64,000 nucleotides of DNA from Chrysopilus asiliformis (Eukaryota > Arthropoda > Insecta > Diptera > Rhagionidae), in NCBI GenBank assembly GCA_964034945.1, contig OZ035962.1, positions 8,755,789-8,819,788 on the forward strand, in the 5' to 3' direction. Positions 25,139-39,300 of the stretch are shown in pieces. Made by a program: the position numbers and the translations under genes. The notes below the pieces were generated by a model. The model saw nothing but the letters and a program-made list of their open reading frames with translations. It had not been told where the DNA came from and ran no database searches. Each line of letters begins with the position of its first letter. Position 1 is the first letter of the stretch.

Positions 25139-28100
25139 AACTTATGTCAACTCAACATCTAGGATAATGCTGAAAACATATTTATTTTATTATTTTTTTG
25201 TATTCATATTGTATTTATTTGTAGTGTTTTTATAATAACTCTTAGTATTTCTCAATAATGTCACAAGCTAAAATAACGTACTTGGTGATAGTGTGATAGT
25301 CGCTATATGGTTCTAAATAGCAAATATCTATATTCAAAATAAAAACAAAGTATAAAAAAAATTATCGATCTTTTTATGTTTTCATATAAATCATTTTTTA
25401 ATCAATACATTACACAATATCATGATATTAAAAAATTAAAACCGCACGTCGTCTGATTTAATTGGTCTTTACTCAATGGTATATTGCAAAATCTTATTAT
25501 CAGAGTTCAATGGGTTTGGATTTTTTCAGTACCTATTTGTCGCCTGAAAAGTTATTCATTTGTTTTCGAGTGTCACTATAAAAAAAATCTTGTCGTACGA
25601 CACCCAACATGTTGAAATCCACTCGAATCTTTGATACGATTATTGAATCGATTTTTTGTCAGTTTGAGTACCTCAATTTAAAATTAGGAATTTGTAAAAC
25701 GGTAGCCGCTTCAAAGATAGTCTCATATTGTACCTATTGAATGTAAAATTATTTCCTTTTTCACCTAGCAACAATAAATGTAGCTATGGCGATTTTTTTT
25801 TAAATTTATGGCCATTGATTTAGAAAAGAGTCTGTTAAAGATTTGTTGTCTTTATGTTGCAAAAAATAAGTAAGAATCAAAATATACTGGTATATTGCAA
25901 CTATGAAGTACAAAAGTATCCGGTAGGAAAAACATTTCCAAGAAAACTTCTAAAAAAAGCAAAAAACTTCCAGTATGAAAAACATTTCTTTGGAAAACAT
26001 TAACCAACATACCTACTTATATTTATTTGAAAATCGCTACTTTAAGTTTTTTAACCCTTCGTTGATTCCCCATCACGGTAATAAAGTACTAAATTTCCCA
26101 AAAAAAAACTTCAGCTACAGCAATGAAATTTCACGTCCATGTTTAGCCATTCTTTGGGTAATTCCTGTTCACTTGTGGTGAAAATTCGTTAACCAGAAGT
26201 GGCCAAAATAACGTCTTTTTAAACCTTCGTTTCTATGGTAGGGTATGTCATTTTAACTATCATAATTTATAATTAAAATTGCTTGTTTTGAAATTGTTTA
26301 AATTGTTTTTCTGATAGATTATTCATTTCTGACTAAAAATTTTCCATGAAATTACCAAAACAAAGTCTAACGGGAAAATTCACAGACAAAACAATGTAGA
26401 TGGAAAATTTTGACAATGTTTTGATACATCCTCAATTATTTGGCTAATATCACAACAAAAAACAACTTATTAGTTTATTATTTGCGGCGAAGTCTTAATG
26501 ATTCACCTAATAATATGCGTTATACAGCGATAAGTTACGTATTAATACGATTAAATTAATACGTTTAAGGAAATGGAATTTTCCTAAAGTCTTCTAAAGG
26601 ATTTAAATTTTGATCTTTCTGTATTCGAACTAGAGACCCGAAAACCGAACATTTTTGTATAATGTTAAGGGCCCCATTCAAAATCATGTGAATCTTCAAA
26701 TCAAGTCTTCGAAATAGTTTTTATTGTAGTTTCTTTGACGACGTACTATCTATTAAAAATATTTTGAATTTAGCTTTCACATAACACTTCCACATGATAT
26801 CAATCTACTTGAAAATATTTAATCTTAATTCAAATAAAACAGCTGATTGAATCAATAACAAACCAACACGCAATTTTAATACCTATCATAAACCATGTGA
26901 AGAAAAAATGCAATAAAAAATCGAATCACCATATAGGATTTTACTATCGAGATTAGAACAACTTGAAAAGGATGATAAAAATTTTCGATAAGATATGCTT
27001 CACAGATGATTAATTAATTTACGACCAAAAAATTACAAGTAAATTTCCGATCCGTTGACAAATATTAATTTAATCTATATAGTATAGATCAATTTGATCT
27101 TTATGCTAATAAATAAAGTAATTCGATGGTAAAGTCTATTTAAAAGAAATAAACAATTTAAATGCAAAAATATATCAAGATTTCTAGTACTATCCTACTT
27201 TTTTCTAGTTCTACCCTACTTTTAGAAAGAAAAAATCATTTTTAAACCGTGTTAACGTACTGTTTATATATTTAAAGACGGAATGCCCTGCTTAATTAAT
27301 TGAACTTTTTAATAAGGAAAAGATCCAATCAAATCAATGCTTTCAAACTGTGATGCGATCGGAATTTAAAAGGGGTTATTAAGAACAGACAGAAATGAAG
27401 ATAACGATGTAACGTCAGGCGGGCGGCAGCAGGCCAACTAAAAGCGAATGGCTGGAAAAGGTTAAAGGCCCCTGTATAATCGTCTCCATTTATTTTTACT
27501 TAAAAACAAAAATCGAAAATAATTTAAATTATGACAATTTTGATAATATTCGCTTTGGGTCATTTCAACCACCCAAAATACAATTTCTCTTGACAACAAA
27601 ATATTATCATGAAAACATAAATAATTTCGGTTTTTTTCTTAATCTTTTGTTCATACTAATTATGTAGTAACTGTTATCAATATACATATTTCGGATGGAA
27701 TTTTTTAAGTATTTGTTTTCACCTGAAATGTGTTTCTGTTTTATGAATCATTTTTCAAATAAAATTTTCCAATCAATATAAATTTTGCTGATCACAAATA
27801 TCCAAAACATATCGCCAATAAATTTTCCTTATTTCTATATCAAAAACACGCCAGTAATTTAACAGCATTTTGTGTTCTTGATTAATTTATTGCATGTGGT
27901 ACTCAAGTAAATCACGGGTTATCTGCATGTAAAATGATTAGCGATTTTCATAATAATCTAATTAATCTAGTGAAATCATCAAATTAACAAAGATTTTGCA
28001 TCAACAAATAATACTAGAGGGGACTTCCTCTATCAGCACAATACAAAAAAATTTCCATTAAATTGAAAATTTACTCAAAATTATGGGCAAAAAAATTCGA

Positions 28101-28323
28101 TTAATGCCAAAAGACTTTAAAAACGTATTTTTATATGAAAAACGACTTTCATATAAACAAATAAAACCCAGCACTAAAGAATCCCTAAAAAGTAGGAAAT
28201 TTTATGGTGGAAAAAACTTGGACCAAATCGTAAAAATTTGTATAAAAGGTGAAAAATAACGGTAAAAGTTCAAAAAACCATAAAACCAAGTCATATAGGG
28301 TTGTATTTAATATGCAATCATCA

Positions 28324-28803
28324 TCTATAAAAATGAGTTGGTGTCTATCTGTTCTTCTTTTACTTGAATCCGAAGCTTGGTTTTTCCTCTACGTTACTCT
28401 TTCGCGGGAAGACTCCCGAGCCGATTGGCCTGAAATTCGGTATAGATTCTCGCCGGGGGTCCAGCTCTAAGATAGATCCATTGAAAAGTAGCATGGAAGG
28501 TGGGGAGTAAGGGACGGGGATAACGGAATATGAAGTTTTGTTTTGTTTTCTGTTTCGCGGAAACACTACCGAACCGATTAGCCTGCAATTTGGCACAGAT
28601 GTTCCTCGGGTCATTCTCTAACATATCACCATTTAAAATTATACCGACTGGTCGGGTGAATAAAGCAAAAAGGTGAAGTGAATCCGAATACTGGAATTTA
28701 ATGCTTTTTGTCAATTTTTGAAAATCATTTTCCGAAGATAAAAAACTTTAAAGGAAAACATAGACCGCGTTTTTAGCCGGGCGAAGCCGGCTCCAAATTC
28801 TAG
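28324..28803 (+). mobile_element. Non-autonomous Helitron, 480 bp
   Basis: Begins TCTATAAAAATGAGTTGG and ends with a GCCGGGCGAAGCCGGC hairpin, a short spacer and CTAG. It is inserted between A (28323) and T (28804) with no target duplication, as Helitrons do. Inside are two diverged copies of a motif around CCGATTGGCCTGAAATTCGG (near 28421 and, as CCGATTAGCCTGCAATTTGG, near 28574), a pattern common in insect Helitrons. There is no Rep/helicase frame. Confidence 0.85.
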
Positions 28804-29038
28804 TAAAATATAATAGCAATTTTTAGCAAAATCGGAGAGAATCGGAAAAAAACCATTTAATCCCTAAAAAATCCAAACAGTCTGAGCCAGCCCCTAATAC
28901 TAACTCTTCTAGTTTAAAAAGTCTTGGAAAAGTGAAAGATAAAGTAGTTTTGCTGATAAAATATTTTTATTGTAGTAAAATAGAAAAGCTAACAATTTTA
29001 AATGCAAATCTGGCAGAATAACGATTTTTATCGAGTTT

Positions 29039-29809
29039 TCAGCGTGGGCACATAGCATGCCTTCCTCCATCTACAGGCAAGCTAGCCCCAGTAATAAAGC
29101 TAGCGGCATCGCTAGCTAAAAATGTAATAGCCTGTGCTAATTCGTCAGCTGATCCTGGTCTTCCCATCGCATGGGTTGTTTTTGAATGTTCCAGAAATTT
29201 TTTGTAAGTTTCTTCATCCATGCCCCCACGCTTATGGAGATTGGTGACGGTTACACCGGGATTTACGGAATTGCAGCGAACGCCTTTGGCTGCCAGTTCC
29301 AGAGCTACACATCTTGTGAATTGGTCAACGGAAGCCTTAGAAATATTATAGGCCAATACTCCTGGAAACGAACGAATCCCGTTAACGCTGGATACGTTAA
29401 CTATGCATCCTTTAGTTTTGATCAAATGGGGAACAGCTAGCATTGTCAAGTGGTAGATCGATCGGATATTAGTAGCCATTACCCTATCGAATTGCTCCAT
29501 ACTAGTGTTCTCGATGGTCCCAGTTTCAATTATTCCAGCGTTGTTTATCAAAACGTCAAGCTTGCCGTATTTCTCCAGGGTTTTGTTCAGGATCTGTTCA
29601 TTGTCTTTTTCCTGCGTAATATCGCCAGTTACGACAAGAGGCTGTGGAGCCCCAGCTGAATTGCAATCCGCGGCCACTTTATTGAGATTTCCCAATTTTC
29701 TTCCTGTCAACGACAAAGTGGCCCCTAGTTTTGCAAAATGAAGAGCAGCAGCGGCCCCTATTCCGGAACTAGCACCCGTAACCAACACGACTTTTCCTGC
29801 GAAATTCAT
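29039..29809 (-). CDS. Classical short-chain dehydrogenase/reductase (SDR), 256 residues
   Basis: Single-exon NAD(P)-dependent oxidoreductase. Motifs: the cofactor loop TGASSGIG at about 11-18, NNAG near 88-91, and the catalytic Ser in VNVSSVNG with YNISK (Tyr-Lys) near 155-159, then NPGVTVTN. It ends with the usual ASFITGASLPVDGGRH. I start at the Met of MNFAGKVVLVTG (29809), which gives the standard length for this insect SDR group; an in-frame Met nine codons upstream (29836) would add an atypical tail. Substrate is unknown; insect relatives are often annotated 3-oxoacyl-ACP reductase FabG-like by similarity only. The absence of introns, when its neighbours have many, suggests an old retrocopy or intron loss. 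A minus-strand poly(A) signal is at 28966-28971. Its 5' end faces Ltn1, 573 bp away. Confidence 0.93.
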   Translation of the reverse strand: MNFAGKVVLVTGASSGIGAAAALHFAKLGATLSLTGRKLGNLNKVAADCNSAGAPQPLVVTGDITQEKDNEQILNKTLEKYGKLDVLINNAGIIETGTIENTSMEQFDRVMATNIRSIYHLTMLAVPHLIKTKGCIVNVSSVNGIRSFPGVLAYNISKASVDQFTRCVALELAAKGVRCNSVNPGVTVTNLHKRGGMDEETYKKFLEHSKTTHAMGRPGSADELAQAITFLASDAASFITGASLPVDGGRHAMCPR

Positions 29810-30382
29810 CGTTAATTGGATCAAATAAACACTCAAAAAGTAAGAAGTTTTGCGTAATCACTGAAAATCGCCGGTGCAGTGACAGGTAGATAAAAAAAAT
29901 AATTGCTGTCAAAATCCCGATTTGCTAATTTTCACCTTTTGTTCAACTCACAAGGCTGATTTTCTCGGAGCATAGAAAATGACATCAAATCTGAGGGCCA
30001 CACTGCTTTTCGTAATTTTTCTTAGAATTGAAATTGCTACATCTTTCACATTTTCCTACGCTACGTAATAGACACGCTTCTACTATCGTCGGCATAATTT
30101 TATATTTTATTTAAAAATTCTACGGAAATACAATTTACAAGCAAATTTCACTATTGAAAATCCACAAAACACGACGTGTAAATAAATTAGAGAACCAATT
30201 TGGTACTGTATGAATCAACGCAGGTCCAACAACAACACAACTAGTGTAATTGCGATGCGTGGTGTGGCAGAAAGAGAAGTCAGTATTTTTCAATAATTTT
30301 TTGACTGTTTTTGTGACGGAGTTGCGAGTTTTCCATAAAAAAAATCTGGTTTGTTGGCATTTTACAAAGGAAAACAGCAGAA
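29810..30382. other. Shared 573-bp region between divergent SDR and Ltn1 genes
   Basis: Head-to-head start codons imply a two-way promoter region. I see no TATA box at a fitting distance from either start and no clear repeat. Confidence 0.4.
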
Positions 30383-33300
30383 ATGGGTGGACATACTAAG
30401 CAAAGCCAAAGGACTAAGAACAATACGAAGGTACGTTTCGGTTTTACACCTGTTTATGATTAATTTTGTGATATTGCAGCCCTCGAGTAGTGGTCGGAGC
30501 GCTGAACTTTTGGAAACTTCCGTCGGTTTTGGGGCACTCTCGGCCACTGGAGGCTTTGCCCCTACATCTTCAGGGTTTTCCGCATTGTCCGACACCACTT
30601 ATGACACCATCAACTCGAACTATCAAGTTGTGTTCAAGAAAATGTCAAAGAAAGATCCCACCACTAAAGTCAAGGCTCTGCAGGAATTTAGTGATTTGAT
30701 CTCTAACTCAGAAATCGAGGACGTGAAGCTGGTGTTGCCCTTTTGGACGAAGATCTACGCGAATTTAGCGGTCGACAGCGAGCATAAAGTCCGTGAAAAA
30801 GTGCAACAAGTTCACCACGTTCTGACGCAGAAGGCAGGCAAGAATCTAGCGCCGCACATCAAGCAATTGGCCCCAATCTGGCTAGCCAGTCAGTATGACA
30901 CCTACGCGCCTACAGCTAGCATTGCCGCGGCATCGTTCAAATCTTCCTTTTCGGAGCAGAAAATTAAGGAAGTCTTTGCCTATTGCCAGTCTGATATACT
31001 AGAATACGTCACGAAGAACTTATTCTCCCCCGCCGCTAGTAATTTGAAGTCGCAACAAACTACTGGGGACTTGGATAAAAATGTCCAAGTAGTGACCGGA
31101 TGCCTAAAATTGTACGGCCTCTATATTGAGAATACCCTGCAGGAGACTATTAAACAGAATTTAGAGCAGAATGAATCGCTTTTGTTGAAGAGTAAATTTT
31201 GGGATTTCGCACAGCAAAAAATTGGTTGTGTTCGGTAAGTGATTTTAATTTCATGTCAGTCATAATTATTGCACAATTTGGGATTGAATTGCAATTATAT
31301 CAGGTCTAAAGTATCAGCAAGTTATAAGGGGAAAAATATGTTTCTGTCGGTCTTTCCTATGGAATTAAAGATGAGCTTTTGATAAATTTCAATGTCTAAA
31401 ATATGTTTTTTTTGATACTTATAAGCAAAACACTTTGTTTAGAAACATGACAGAAAACAGATTTTCCGGTACATTTTTATGTTTTCATTAACCAAAAAAG
31501 CCATTTTACACCTATTGGTGAAATCGACATATCCAAAAATGAGGATACATTGAAAAAATATATCTCTTGACAGAATAACGATATCGGGTTCCGTTTTTTT
31601 GTTATTATAAACATGTTACGGAACTATAATCGGTTCATAAAAAAATTAAAAAGGTATGCTTAATTTTGATGATTTTTTCGAATACTTTTTGACGAAAAAA
31701 ATTTATTTTAAAAGATGTCTCAATAACTGTAAAAGATAGCGGGTAATAGTAAAAGAAAAAATTGTTGCAAATATTATTCTTTTCAATTCATCTCATACAA
31801 TAAACCACCAAAAAACCCTTAGCTTTTGAGAAAATCGCAAAAACCTGATTTTTTTTTTAAATAACGGTATATCTCGATACTGGTTTAAGATATCGATTTC
31901 TAGTAAAAGACAAAAGTGTTAGGAATTTTACTGCCTTTAACTGTTGTCACACATAAGACTACTGAAAACGGGTAGTTCGGAGTAAACACCAAGAAACGTA
32001 ATTGCGATTTAAAAAAAAAAACGCAATATTGGTTACTTCCGGTTACAATGACAGACTAACAGAAAGATATTTTTGTAATAATGAAAAAATATATTTTTGT
32101 AATAATGAAAGATATTTTTGTAATGTTTTCTAAATTAATTGCGTCATCACTACATGAAGAGTATCTGATGATTTTCTCGAATACTAGTGATTTTTTCCAA
32201 CCTTCTCAAATTTCTTAAAAGACTCAATAAATTAAAATTTCAAAATTTTATATTCATATAAAACTAATGTAAAAAATCTGAACAAAATTTTTGCCCCTCC
32301 TATTGAGCATAGTCTGCACGTATTTTTCGGTTAACAACTCGATCCAAAGCGAAATTTCTTCCATAAATGCCAAATGTGAGTATATTACTGAGTTTCGTTC
32401 TTGAAGCGATTGTAAAATCCTGGAACATCTCACTAAAAATAATGTTATGTAGTTTTAAAATTTAATTATGCAAGAATATGGAAATTCTATCTTACTTTGA
32501 TTCCCTGTAGGCATCGGACGACGTAAATGTGTACGCATTCACATCTAACGGTAAAATCGTATTTTCCAACGTATTTGGCATAACTAGAATATCATTTGGA
32601 TTATTGTTTGTAAATTTGACTTTAGCCGAAATTGAAAGTGATTCAAATTCAACAGCAGCGAATAAATTTCGATTATCCTTAAATCGTCGTCCACATGATC
32701 TTTGATTACTACTTGTGCATGCCAACATAGCACAGTAAAGTTCTCCGCTTTCTCGTTCATCGCCAAAAATTCTTGTGGTGTAATTCGCTACCAGCATGTA
32801 TCGATAGGCGATTTTACCAACCGGAACTTCACGATTTTTCTGTTTAATCTTGAAATTACAGCAAATATCTTCATATGCGCAAATTGATTGATTTTGTTCC
32901 GTAATTTCTACTTTCAATACATTCTGCTCTGTCCAAACGTCCAAAACGCGAAGCGATTGCATTTCCACTGCACTGCGTTCGTAACGATGTTTTTCTTGTA
33001 TTGGAATAGAATGTGTGTCTTTTGGTACTTTAGCCGTCAGTAATTTATTTGTCGCTGCTGCCGACATGATAATCTCTGGAATTTCTCTGTTGCCCAAATA
33101 TATTCCAGAGCCCGTGCTTCCGGCAATTGGATTGCTTGCTCCAGCCGATATTAGATTCACATTATATCCATATGCCCATCCCTGATGGAATTGTTCAGCA
33201 GTTAAAAACGGTAAATCCGAAAACCACATCGAGGGATAAAGTATATTTGTGACGTTCTCTTGCAGTAGTAAGCTGTGTGTATAACAAAAATATCAATCGA

Positions 33301-36300
33301 AAATATTTGAAAATATAAATTGAAAGTCTTACTTGGTAGCCGGCTCCTTGAACATGATATCAAAACATATAAAGTGCCCAAATTTCACACCAAAGTCCGT
33401 ATTAAACGTGGCTAATTCGGCTGAAGCTGGTGTTTCGACAAATGGCTCCAAAAATAAATTATATTTCCGATACCGTGAAATCACTCTTCCTTGCCGATCA
33501 AATACAACATTTGTGTTGAAGAGGTCTAAATTGTCAGTGCGAGATTGACTCGAATGGCGGTATTTTCTCGACTTGGTTGCGTCACACGGGTCCTTCTCTA
33601 CCAAATTCACCAGAACGTACATATTATTCTCCTTACATTTTCGTGAAAGTGCTTTTAAAATCTAATAATTAAAAAAAATCAAACATTACAAAAGAATTCA
33701 ATGAAATTTTCTGAGACCTGAACTATTTAATAGTGAAAATCTGATCAAACGATCCAACGAATTGGGTAATATCATGGGAAAGGGTTAAAGGGGAAAGGAA
33801 GTGACAATTTTTTACTTTCCCTGCGTAGCGGTAGAAGGAAAGTATTGTATTCATGACGGTGACCGACTTGAGAAAGGGGCCGGTAAAAACTTCCTGATCA
33901 ATACGAAATTCGTTTTAGAAAAAGTGGAAAAGTCTTACCCCAATCTCAGTTTTCTATCAAATTTTGAAAAAGTTTACAGGTACCGTTAATTACATCCCAT
34001 ACATTTTTTTTTTAAATACGCTTTTATGAAAATTTCTCTAAAAAATGCGCTTTTGAGAACAAACTAAAGAAAAATTCCTACATTTTTATCTCTAACGGCT
34101 CTTCAGGTATTTAAAAAAAGTAATTTTTTTACACATTTTTCCCGAAACTTTAAATATTGTAGAAGAAAGACATGTGTTGTTTACATCATACATTTTTATT
34201 GAGAGTAGCTATTCCAAGGGATTCTTGATCGAACTTCGCAACTCGCATCTCATTTGGTCAAAACGGAAGTTGGGATGAAGCTATTTTAAATTTTAAAAAA
34301 TTTATTAAATCAGCAATATTCAGGGGTCAGAGCCGGATTCCCTAGCTGTCGAAATTTCGACTCCAACAAAAAGCTTTTACCTCGTACATATTTTGAAAAT
34401 TTTACTAATATTTTTGAAACCTATTGTAATTTGCTTCTTTAACAATATTACTAAAATTTGCATTGTGTGTACGAGGATATGACTTTTTGTCGCAATCGAC
34501 ATTTCGACAGTTAAGCTCCATTTACACCTGACATTTTATTCAGCGAATTTTATTTTTCGGCATTAAATTCATGTTCCACGATCGTTTACACTACTATACA
34601 AAATTCATAAATTTATTCCTGAAAGACGCTCGAACTCGAATTTTTTCATAAAAAGCCGTCCGAATTAATTCAAAGTTTGATAACTTTTGGTAAGTGATTT
34701 TATTCTGTGACAGTTGAATCAAATTCGCGGAACAAATTCTGAATAAAATTCGCTGCGAAATGCAAGAAAAAATTGGAAGTGGGAATCCGGTCTTGGTCTA
34801 TAAAAAAATTTGAACCAAATCGGTCTAATTTTTTCAATAAAAATTTTCCACCGGAAATATACCCTTGACCGTATTTCAAGCTTTATTAACCGTATTTCAT
34901 AGAGCGAAAAAAAGCATTTTTTTATGGATTAATCATACAAAAAATATCAAAACGAACTGCGCAGATACTTCAATGATTAAAAATAATTCATCACTTGGAT
35001 TTTCTAAGAAATTTGCAAAAACATTATTTTTATTCACCATTCGCAACAACAAAAGTACAAAGATATGGACAAGTGTTTGAAAGAATGAAAAATTCACTAC
35101 AAATGATTGTCAAAAAAGAAATCCCCATCGTTATTGTGATATATGAGTAATAAAAAAAATATCAATAAATAAAATCATGATTGTCGTACTGTTAGATATA
35201 CATACGTACCTCAGAATAGTTATCGTGCTCATAAGGGGCAATCTTACTTTGTGGATCTGGCACTTGAATTGCATGTTGGGCAAGTTCTTGCCTAGAACCG
35301 AATCCATGGTAATTGAATGTTGCTTCGGGAAAGACCAAGATGTCAACATTCTAAAATTACACCAAATCAAATTATTTTATATGTGTTTTAAATTGCCCAA
35401 AAATGTTTAGTATACAATTATTGTGGTTTACCTTAGTTTTCGCTAGATCAATGAAGTCAATATAGGCCTTCAAATTGTCATTAACATTTCTTTCCGGTTT
35501 ATATTCCACTGCACCGGCTGTATAATATTGACTATTAGCATTTTGATCAGCCTAAAAATAAAGAAATCAATCTACATATTCTTTCACTTAATTGGATTTT
35601 TCTTTATTTAGATTTTCTTTATTAGTTAAAATTGTTTACTTACATAAATAATTTCAAGTTGAACGCTGAGTGCTGCTAAAAAAATCACAACATTCTTAAT
35701 CATTTCGTATTATGAGTTTTGTTTATCGAAGATGTGCTTCTTATTCGCAAGTTAATTTTAAACTGTTGCTGATAGTGTTTTGTTCAGATACGAATTGATA
35801 TCTGCGTCTGTGATGTTATGCTTGTTGTGTGGCTATAGTATCGATGTGTATGTTTCTATGAAATGTACTGAAAGTACGAAAGCTGTACGTTATGCTATGA
35901 AATGGTTTTTACTTTTAAATTGATATCACGCTTATAACGCACATTGTTGTCAACTTATTTAGGGTGGTTTTCCCACGGTTCTTCACCCAATTTCTCAATG
36001 ATATTGTATTCAACTCAACAAGCTTAAAATGATTATTAAACTAATGTCTCTTTCATTCATACTTCAGAAATACAGCTTTTGTTTATTGTGATCAATGATT
36101 ATTTTTTATCTAATTTTTTTTATGAATGAGTTTTTTTTCGAACTATTCACTGCTCATTAATTAGAAATACAAAACAAATTGGAATACTGATTATATTTTT
36201 TTCGGTTGCTCGTCGAATATAGGAAGACTGTTTTTTTTTTGCAAAAGACAACATTTCGTTTAATTCAGGTGTACTTACGAGATGTTCCTAAAATGCGAGG

Positions 36301-39300
36301 AGAGGAATTATTCAGATACATCTTCACCGAATTTTTCTTCTGCGAGAGCTCTAAGATCTCAGGAAATTTCAAAGATATTTTAGTAAAAAATTTGGCTTGT
36401 CGATAATGTAGTGTATAAGATGCTTGAAACGAATAAGAATATCAAATTGAATACAAAATTTTTAATTAAACTTATTTTGAATTCTTTCCAGATCAGCATG
36501 GTTCGAGACTCTATTCTACTTGCTGAAAAAGACCGAATTTTTAATCAATAAGTACAAGCAACGTGTGATACCATTAGTTTTTTCCCATTTGGACGATAAG
36601 GATTCCACAGTTTTACCTCATGTGTGGAATTGTATTCTTCTTGTTCAAATTTTGTACAAAGATTGGTAAATTCTAGAATAACTCCATCAATAATATCCAA
36701 ATTTTAATTGATTTTCTTCTGTTTAGGAATTCCATGATCGATTTCAAAAAGGCTATTCAACCCAAACTATTTTCATTAATCAAATCCGGAGCTAATTCCA
36801 ATGCAGCAGATATTTATCCCAGTTTTCTTCCATTTATATCCAATTTGAAAGTTGATGATGAATTTTACGTAGACTTTTTCAATGCGCTTAAAAATTGGAT
36901 TGTACAAAACTGTAAGCACAACTACTGCAAGGGAAATGTTGCAGCAGCCCTAACAGCATTCTACGAGTGCCTGCGTTTTGTAACTCATACAAAAAACACA
37001 AATATAAACCAAGAATGGAATTATAACAACTTTATGGATGATTTTGTCATTGATGTAATACGTCTTTATTTTCGTAACGAGTGTATTGGCCATAAGACAG
37101 CATTTTCTAATATAGCAAAACTTATTGCCAACTGGACAGAGAATAAGAATGACTCAAAATTATATTCCGATCTCCTTGAAAGATTCTGGTCTCAATTGTT
37201 TACGTTGTTTAAAGATCTCGAAGAAATTGGAAATAGTGAATATCAATTAACAAGAATTGCTGATTTTATGCAATCATTTAATAATTTAGAAACGAAAAAA
37301 GAAAAGGTAAAATTCAGTGACAATGGCGATGATTCATCGAAAACAACTGAAAGAAAAAAAGCAGAAAAATTAATTCTTCAAAATGACTTAAAGAAATTGG
37401 CAATTAAACTGGCGAAATTTTATACGGAGAAAAATACAACGGAACCAAGTGAACAATATTCGAATAATATAAATTTCCTCTGTCGGATGTTTGGTGATAT
37501 TGAATTTTACAAAACGCTAAATGACGGTTATCTACAAACATCTTTCGATACGTTTTACAAATTTCTGACTTCCGAAGAAAAGCCACATGAAGTTATGGTT
37601 GACACAATATTTGAAGTTATCAAATTGATGCCGGAGGAAAATCGAGCTGAATGTATTAATAAGCTGCTAAAGGTAAATTAATTTTGTAAGAATTCACTAG
37701 TTGGGTGAGACCAAAAGGAGAGCTAGAAGGGGTTAGTAGGAGTAGATTTTATCTCGGGTCTACTTATGTAATAGTGATAACCGAGTCCTAATATATTCAA
37801 AGGGGGAGGTAGGGAAGGGTGGAATCTAATGGGCAACATTTTTTCGTTGCCCTGATTAAAACTGATGTAACGGTTCGGGGGATAGCAGAGGAATTGCAAA
37901 AAAGAGAATCTCAACTGTAAAAATGCGCCACTGCTGAATTTTTGAAACAGAATTCGGCCCAATATTTTAAAGCAATAACAGCCCAAGCGAAAAGCAACCC
38001 CATTTTTCTATAAATAAATGCAGTGATTATGTTTTTTACATTTAGTAATCATTTTTTAATATTTAATATAAGTATACCTGAAGATATCTCAAGTTTTCTT
38101 TTTATTTTGTAAGAAAACCACAACATATTTAAATAAATAAATCAAAATTGCATTTTCAGTTACCAAATGCCTTAGTTCACCAATGGATACTGGAACGAAT
38201 GCTCTCATATCCACTTTGCTTGGAAAAATCGGTGAAGGAAACTTTAAATCAAACTGATGTAACCGACATGATACTAAAATTAACCAAAGAATCCTTAATT
38301 GAGAACTCATCCCGAAAATACAATTTGGTAAAAATGTGTTTCTTTCAAAATAACTCTGGTGAAATTGTGATCAATAAAGCAACAGTTAGTGGAATTATAA
38401 ATGTCGTGGCCGATATTTTGGAAGATAAAAAAGATGAACCAGGCGAAGAACTGCTAGATAAATGTGGTAATTTCTTATCACAAATGATGTCCGTGTTATC
38501 CTCCAATAATGATTATCAGGAGATTAAATCGGAAATATTTATAAAACTATTTAAGATCAGTGTGAATGCAATGAATGATATTTCGGATGACACTTTTTGG
38601 GAAGTAACCACATGCTGGCAGGACGGCATTGCAGCTGAAGATGTCACGTTATCGAAGGATCTTTTGATGGAATGTTCCAGAATAGTTCACTCGAAATTGT
38701 TTATCGATGACGAGTTTATTTTGACGGATATTGAGAAAGTAGCAAATATGGTGGCAAGACTTGTAGCCAATCTCGAAGAACAAAATTCGAACGGTCTTGA
38801 AGTTTTGAAGACATTTTCGGATTTCAACGAACCCGAAATGAGTAAAATTTGGAATACCATCCAGAAGTTTTACTGCTTCATGAAATGTTTAGAAGGTGAA
38901 AGTGCTTTAGGAGCTATTGAAGATACCATCGAAGATTTCTCAACTTATGACGTTGAGTGCCTTTTGAAAATAAATTTCTTTAATTTTGCCGTTAATATGC
39001 AGCTACTTTTCTCGGAAACTGAAAGTGTAGGTTCCTCAAATGACATAATAGAAGACATTCTAGAAGGTCTCCTAAAAGCGATGCAAATTTGTGGATCATT
39101 TTCTTGTATAGCCGAAACCTATTCAAATGTGGTAAATAATATTTTTAATAAAATGTGTTTTTTTTTCTATTAAAAAATGTCTGTGTGTATTATAGTTATC
39201 AGAGAAAGGCCAGTACATCTTAACGAGTTTAGGAGAAAAAATTCAATTGCGTCTTTCATCGTTGTCAGAAGAATTAAGCACATCATTAATATTAAAAAGT

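Larger units (their letters stand above)
19812..29038. other. 9.2-kb gene-poor AT-rich region
   Basis: Apart from the foldback MITE (20499), a possible small ORF (24965) and a Helitron (28324) I see no gene or RNA here. Minor patterns: two back-to-back TTCAATATATTGAA palindromes at 23469-23498 and an ACATGTTT-AGAA-ACATGTTT repeat near 24033. Stop codons are dense in all frames. Confidence 0.5.

Noticed and set aside
36206..36406. Open frame just before Ltn1 exon 3 that might be an exon
   Set aside because: Splicing from 31234 to 36492 keeps phase and restores the conserved RSAWFETL run; using this frame gives no family match and breaks the phase.
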